64,000 nucleotides of DNA from Yamagishiella unicocca (lineage: Eukaryota; Chlorophyta; Chlorophyceae; Chlamydomonadales; Volvocaceae). Where the stretch lies: assembly GCA_003116995.1 (NCBI GenBank), contig BDSL01000042.1, positions 558,001 through 622,000 of the forward strand, read 5' to 3'. The notes below the pieces were generated by a model. The model saw only the letters and a list, made by a program, of their open reading frames with translations. It was not told where the DNA came from and did not search any database. A program made the position numbers and the translations under genes. Positions 59,173 through 64,000 of the stretch are shown piece after piece; within the stretch, counting starts at the first letter, position 1; each line of letters begins with the position of its first letter.

Positions 59173-62000
59173 CTACTTCCTCGACTCGGCCGCCGCCGCC
59201 TGCTCCACCTTTTCCTTGATGAACAGGGTCCCCAGCGCCAGCAGACTCAGCAGCACCGCCGCAGCGAAGGCAGCCTCCGTGTTGTATTCCTTGTAGGCGC
59301 TCTCCACAAACAGAGTCAGCGTCTGGGTCTTGCCGATGATGTTGCCTGTGACCGGGCGTGACCAGGTGTGACCGGGTGGACTGGGTCAGTGTGTGCGGAT
59401 GAGGTTCGAGGGCGGTGCAGGGGCTCCGACGCCAGGAGGAGGGGTCCTTCAAGGCCAAGAAACCAGGCCAAGGAAGCACCTTGCTAGGCCTTCGGTGGCA
59501 CTGGCTAGTAGGGGTCACCACCCATGCCGCATTCGTAGCGGCAGTTCCCCTCGTGTCGGCCCATGAGCACCACCATCAGCATCTCGTTGTCCACGCCCAC
59601 AGTCCCTTGCAACCCACCCCACCACCGCCACCTCCGCCACCACCACCACCACCACCGCTCACCCGAGATGACGGACACGGCCCCGAACTCGCCCATGGCG
59701 CGAGCGTTACACAGGATGACGCCGTACAGCAGGCCCCACCGGATGTTAGGCAGCGTCACGCTGCAAAACACCTGCCGGGTTGCGACGGTGGGAGGGAGAG
59801 GCCGGCCGGACGGTGTCGATTCAGGCCCGTGGGGTGCGAGCTGAAAAATGACGACAACACGGCGCCTGTGTACCATGGCACGTCACCTGCGACCGACAGG
59901 GTACTCCCACAAGAGGCACACACTGCAGTGGCCCGGATCCCTCTGACTCTGCCGCTCTTGATGCTGTGGCCCACCTGCCAGTCGTTCGCCCCCAGCGTGC
60001 GCGCAGCCTCCTCCTGGCTGAGGTCCATGTTCTCCAGGATGGGGATCAGCTCCCGGACAACGAAGGGCAGGGTCACGAACATGGTGGCGAGGGCCATCCC
60101 TGGAGGGCGGCCGAGGCGGGGCGGAGGGTGAGGAGGGAGCCGTGTATCCGAGGCATCATGGCCCGTCACTCGCTGGCTCACCTGACAATACCGCGGACCC
60201 CGTAGTTATAAGTTACTAGTTACAAGTTACACTTCCCACAAACGTGTGCAGGCGTCCGTTCAAGCCGGGGGGCCCCATGGGCGGTCGTAGTCACAACCCC
60301 CACAGCCGTCCATCCACCCAGCCGTTCACACACCTGTGAAAGCGAACACCACGCTGATGCCCGTCTCCCGAAGCAGCGCCGCGAACCAGCCCGAACGGCC
60401 GTACAGCAACGTCAGCATAAGGCCCGTCACAACGGGTGAGATGGAGAAGGGCAGGTCGAGCAGGGACATCAGGAAGACCTGCGCGCAAGGCGAATTGAGA
60501 GGTTTGAGGTAGGGTGTGCGAGGGCTGAGGTGGGGTGTGCGAGGGATGGTGGGATGTGTTACGGCCCCATGTCCCGCCAGGTGCCCCTGTACCGCAATCG
60601 TAATCGCGACCCTGCCGGAGTACAGCAGCGATGGCTGCGCTGGCATACTGCCAGCGGCGGCGGCAACAGCGGCAACAGCAGCAGCAAAAGCAGCAGGGTC
60701 AGCAGCGGCAGCGACGGCTTTCACCTTTCCGGGGAATTCGTTGCGTGTCAGGTTGATGGCGGCCACTGTCCCAAAGACGGTGTTCAGCGGCACAGTCACT
60801 AGGGCCAGCAGCAACGTCATTTTCAACTGTAGGCGGGCAGGGGGGAGGCCAGGACAGTTGGCGGGCGGGAGGGCTGGGCGGGTGCCAGGTCCTGCCATAG
60901 GCGTCGGAAAGACAGCCCCCAGCCTAGCACACGTCAACTCATGCAGGCGCAGCGGACGTGTCTCCCAGCATGTGTTACCTCTATCTACAACATCTCTACA
61001 ACGTCGGGCATACCGGTAGTAAAAAACCCGTGGGCTTGACATCGAATGCCTGCGGCTTCACCCTCTACTACATAACCAAAGTTTCCCAATGCCCCTTGGT
61101 GTTTTTCGACCGCCAAGTAGAAATCTGGATCCAGATCCAGTCTCTCCCCAACAACAACCCCGGCACAACGCTCGCTTCCCCACGCCTTTCGCCCTCGCCC
61201 GCCGCACCGCATGCAAGAAATCCGGGTCCAAGCAGTGCTCCAGGAAGGGCACGATCCCCTTCGCAAAAGCCTGCACACCGAGGTAGCGAAGGCAGGAGCT
61301 GACTGTTGACCGGCGACGGTAGCCACGTGGGTTCCGGATCCAACGCGAGCAACCCTAGGTGCGGACAGCCGGCGAGCACGTTTGCCTGCCTAGGCAACAC
61401 AAAATTTCCCGCTCGCAGCCTGTTGCGTGCAAGCAGCCACGAGCCTTTATGTGCTTGAATGGCTGACGGTTGTACACCGCCCGGGCCTCATCAGAGAACA
61501 CCGGTCACCCATACAAACCCGCGGTCGCACCTGGAAGAACACGTTTACAAACGGGACGAGTACTACTAACAAGATGTAGGCAACTGCGAGGCCAACGAGG
61601 ACTCGCTTTGGCCAGTCGTCGACCTGAGCGCGCGAAAGAGAGCGGACGCGGCGTCAGGCCATGCGTGACCGGCCTGCGCGCCTCCCGTAGGTTGGGTCCT
61701 CACCGGTTCCCCTAAGCCACCCCCGTGGCCTGCCATGCCTCCTGCTGGGCCAGATTGCGCAATGAGCAGCTCGCCACGCAATCGTCGCAGGGTGGGCTGC
61801 GGCAGCCGCAATGACGCTCCTCGCTGTGGCCCGCTCTCCAATGCGCCAGCCGCGCCAGTCCCACAATATTTAGATGTTGATGGTGCACTGCTATGGACGC
61901 AAACACGCTTTGGGGCAGTAGGAACGGGCAGCTGTTGGAGCGGTCGCGCAGCGACTGAGGAAGAGCACGCGCCGGTGGCATTGGGCAGCACGGTCGCCAT
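59173..62000 (-). CDS. SULP2: chloroplast sulfate transport permease, CysW-type
   Basis: Membrane subunit of the chloroplast envelope ABC sulfate importer; in Chlamydomonas its partners are SULP1, a sulfate-binding protein and an ATPase. Eight exons: 61704-62000, 61531-61623, 61208-61270, 60725-60826, 60334-60478, 59975-60099, 59663-59771, 59173-59345. All junctions close in phase, giving 368 residues. The first exon ([20 protein letters not shown], about 95 residues) is the transit region. Spans include [52 protein letters not shown] and MFVTLPFVV. The ABC-permease EAA loop reads [13 protein letters not shown] followed by FCSVTLP. The CysW assignment rests on [20 protein letters not shown], then [20 protein letters not shown]. 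It is head-to-head with selenoprotein T. Confidence 0.93.
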
Positions 62001-62284
62001 GATCGCTTACTGTATGAGCAAAGTTAGTAAAATTGGAATTACACGTCAATGCGTATAATTGACGGATTCATCTGCGGCGGCCTCGAATACGGCTATTCTC
62101 AGCGCCTTTGCCAAGTCGCCATGCATGTATTTGTATTGAACAACGTATACTTCGCAAGCAAAACTACATTCGGTTTTTATGGGAATTTAAGACGTCGCAT
62201 AGTACAGGCCACTGTTGAACTCTTCGTAAAGCAAAGCCTACTACTCCCTGCGGGTAGCATCGTCGCCATACGGTACCTAAGCAG
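62001..62284. promoter_or_regulatory. 284-bp head-to-head promoter region
   Basis: SULP2 (minus) and selenoprotein T (plus) have start codons 284 bp apart, so their promoters share this interval. It is less GC-rich than the coding flanks. No specific sulfur- or selenium-response motif was recognised. Confidence 0.55.
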
Positions 62285-63369
62285 ATGAACGTAACCAAGG
62301 GCGCCTTGCTCCTTGGGATTGCGGCGCTTTTCTTTAGCTCGGACCTCATGGGCGCATTTGGCGGCAGCGCTCGAGGGCGCGGCCCTGCCAGCCCAGACGG
62401 CGGACTCTCGCTTGGTGGAAAGCTGCACGTTAGCTTCTGCAACAGCTGAGGCATGCGCGGCGCGTTCGGTCAGGTTCACGAGCTTGCCCGAACGCGGTGG
62501 GTCAAGCTGCCCTGCCCTCACAGGCGCTGACAGGCGTTGGTTGCACGCACGTGTGCAAGCGCCTGCTCTTAAGACTAGGACGCGCGTCTCCTTCCCAGCT
62601 GTCCTGCATTTGAACCAGCCTCTTGCCCCCCGCAGGTTCCCTGGGTTGGAGGTTATCGGCTCGCCGTACCCTCTCCCTGCCTGGAAGCAGCCGGTGATCA
62701 TGGCTGCTCAGGGTATCCAGATGACTCTCCTTGCGGTGTGCATTGCCGGTGATGCCATCTTCCGACAGCTCGGTATCCCGCCCCCGGCTTGGTACACCGA
62801 GCGGGTGGCGTCGAACCGGTTCGGAGCGGCGATGGGCGTGTGGTTTGTGGGCAACATGGTGACGACCAACCTCCAGAACACGGGGGCATTTGAGGTGTAC
62901 TTCAATGGGCAGCTGGTGAGTAATGCTGATGCCGATGGGATGTGCGGCTCCCGCACTACTTGTTCCTTGTTCACACGCGCCTTTTCTCCTCCCTCCGGGA
63001 GGCCGCGAGGCTCATGGGGACCTTGGTGTAGGGTCCGGGCTTGCAACCTTGTGTGATATGGGTCAGGGCATTCGTTGCGGTTTGCAAGTGACCGCAATGC
63101 TCTGTGTCTATTGCCTACGCCGCCCCTAGCACCGCTGCGACGATCAACAGGCACTCACCCTCTGAACGGTTAACCTGTGCTCTGATCTGCCGCAGATATT
63201 CTCCAAACTTGCGGAGGGCCGCATGCCTACGGTTTCGGAGCTGATTGGCCCCATGGAGCCGTACTTTGCGGCCGGCGGCGCCGGCAGCGCGGCCGCCGGC
63301 GCGGTGGAGGGGCTAGCAGCGGCCGGCATCCTCGCCGGACCGCGGACACCCCGCGCGGACGAGCTGTAG
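62285..63369 (+). CDS. SELENOT: selenoprotein T (selenocysteine-containing, ER)
   Basis: Thioredoxin-like ER membrane oxidoreductase. Exons 62285-62496, 62636-62915 and 63196-63369 close in phase: 222 codons including the stop, 221 residues with an in-frame TGA read as Sec55. The signal peptide is MNVTKGALLLGIAALFFSS. The redox motif is Cys52-Asn-Ser-Sec55 in LHVSFCNS-Sec-GMRGAFG, corresponding to the CxxU site of animal SelT. After the TGA the conserved family sequence continues: TRFPGLEVIGSPYPLPAWKQ, a hydrophobic segment (GIQMTLLAVCIAGDAI), GVWFVGNMVTTNLQNTGAFE, VYFNGQL, IFSKLAEGRMPTVSELI. The C-terminus is ADEL, KDEL-like. An annotation that stops at the TGA would yield a 54-residue stub or mis-start downstream. 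Confidence 0.95.
62447..62449 (+). other. in-frame TGA, selenocysteine codon
   Basis: Codon 55 of selenoprotein T. The frame, family conservation on both sides and a SECIS-like element downstream indicate recoding rather than termination. Confidence 0.92.
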
Positions 63370-64000
63370 TCTTCCGCGGCCCCTGTCACACATGGCCCCC
63401 TACAGCCCTTCGGGTCTTCTGCCAGTATCCGTGTGGCAGCCGGCGGCGCTGTGGAGATTGCGGGCGGCGACGCGACCCGCAGTACGACCAGCAGCAGCGG
63501 CGGCGGCGGCTGGTGGATGGCCTGGCCTGGGAGTCGTCATGTCCGCGCGCCATCGCGGGTGCCTCGCGGCTGGGCACCGCAGCGGCAGCGACGGCGCCCG
63601 GCTCCAGGGGCGCCAGGTGGGCGTTGGGTGGCTTGGGTGGCACGGGCACGGACAAACTGCAAGTATTAGAAAGGACAGCGGTGGCCTCGCTGGTGGTTGC
63701 GGCGGCTGCGCGGGTGCGGTGGACTGCATGGAGCGCTCCAGGGATGGGGAAGGGGGCGCCGGCGGCAAGGCACGTATGACGGCGGGCGCTGAATCTCACC
63801 GACCCACGGGTCATGAGAGGCGCACCGCCCGAGAAGGGCTTGCCGGGCGATCACGGTCATCCGGCCGCCTCTTCCCCATTGCCACTAGCGCTGCCATGCA
63901 GCTCGAAATGCTCGCAGCAGCGGCTGCTGCCGTATCCAGGGTGTCTAGCGCTTTTAGCAGTGGCGGAGCAGTGGCGGGCTCGTCCTTGCAATGAACGAGT
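63370..64000 (+). other. 3' UTR of selenoprotein T (to window edge)
   Basis: GC-rich sequence after the TAG at 63367-63369, containing the SECIS-like element. No TGTAA signal is seen before the window ends, so the transcript end probably lies beyond it. Overlapping forward and reverse open frames here show no protein features. Confidence 0.6.
63763..63845 (+). promoter_or_regulatory. SECIS element (selenocysteine insertion)
   Basis: Stem-loop about 395 bases after the selenoprotein T stop. Helix I: CGGCAAG (63763-63769) with CTTGCCG (63839-63845). Internal loop: GCACGT against GAAGGG. Core quartet: ATGA (63776-63779) opposite CGA (63830-63832). Helix II: GGCGG-G-CGC (63781-63789) with GCG-CA-CCGCC (63820-63829). 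AA at 63792-63793, 12 bases after the ATGA, the usual spacing. An inner GACC/GGTC hairpin (63801-63812) would make it a type 2 SECIS. Folded by eye only. Confidence 0.85.

Noticed and set aside
62285..62449. SelT as a pseudogene or 54-residue peptide ended by TGA
   Set aside because: Conserved SelT sequence continues in frame after the TGA, the TGA sits in the CxxU position, and a SECIS-like element follows.

Overview
The window is nuclear DNA of a green alga, most likely a volvocine or Chlamydomonas-like chlorophyte. Genes carry many short introns with GT..AG borders. Coding exons are GC-rich, and introns hold GC-rich microsatellites. TGTAA-type poly(A) signals and TTTAGGG/TTTTAGGG motifs occur. 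The gene set includes a nuclear-encoded chloroplast sulfate permease, a chloroplast FZO-like dynamin GTPase and a UGA-containing selenoprotein T. Exon borders were read by eye from splice consensus, open frame and phase; most junctions close in phase, and the ones that do not are flagged.

Layout. 1-2155: non-coding, lower GC, with a ~600-bp tandem duplication. 2156-10213 and 12410-21271: two tandem receptor-like TKL-type kinase genes with nearly matching exon plans (ectodomain, one membrane span, kinase). 21272-24292: no supported gene, some repeat copies. 24293-~32400 (minus): a large polytopic membrane protein I cannot assign to a family. 34233-36115 (plus): a predicted plastid SRPBCC/START-like protein. 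36651-37199 (minus): small hypothetical. 37445-41128 (plus): secreted or Golgi DUF707-like protein. 42693-44846 (minus): HSP20. 46662-55259 (minus): FZL. 55560-57849 (plus): unrecognised protein, head-to-head with FZL. 59173-62000 (minus): SULP2. 62285-63369 (plus): selenoprotein T, head-to-head with SULP2, with a SECIS-like stem-loop in its 3' UTR near the right edge.

The genes do not form a pathway, as expected in a nuclear genome. Three act in or are predicted for the chloroplast (FZL, SULP2, SRPBCC); selenoprotein T is an ER oxidoreductase family. A dispersed repeat of ~60-110 bp, ending near GTAACCGTTAC, sits in many introns and spacers in both orientations. The most notable points are the selenoprotein with its SECIS and ADEL tail, a local identity tract suggesting gene conversion between the kinases, and the repeat family.
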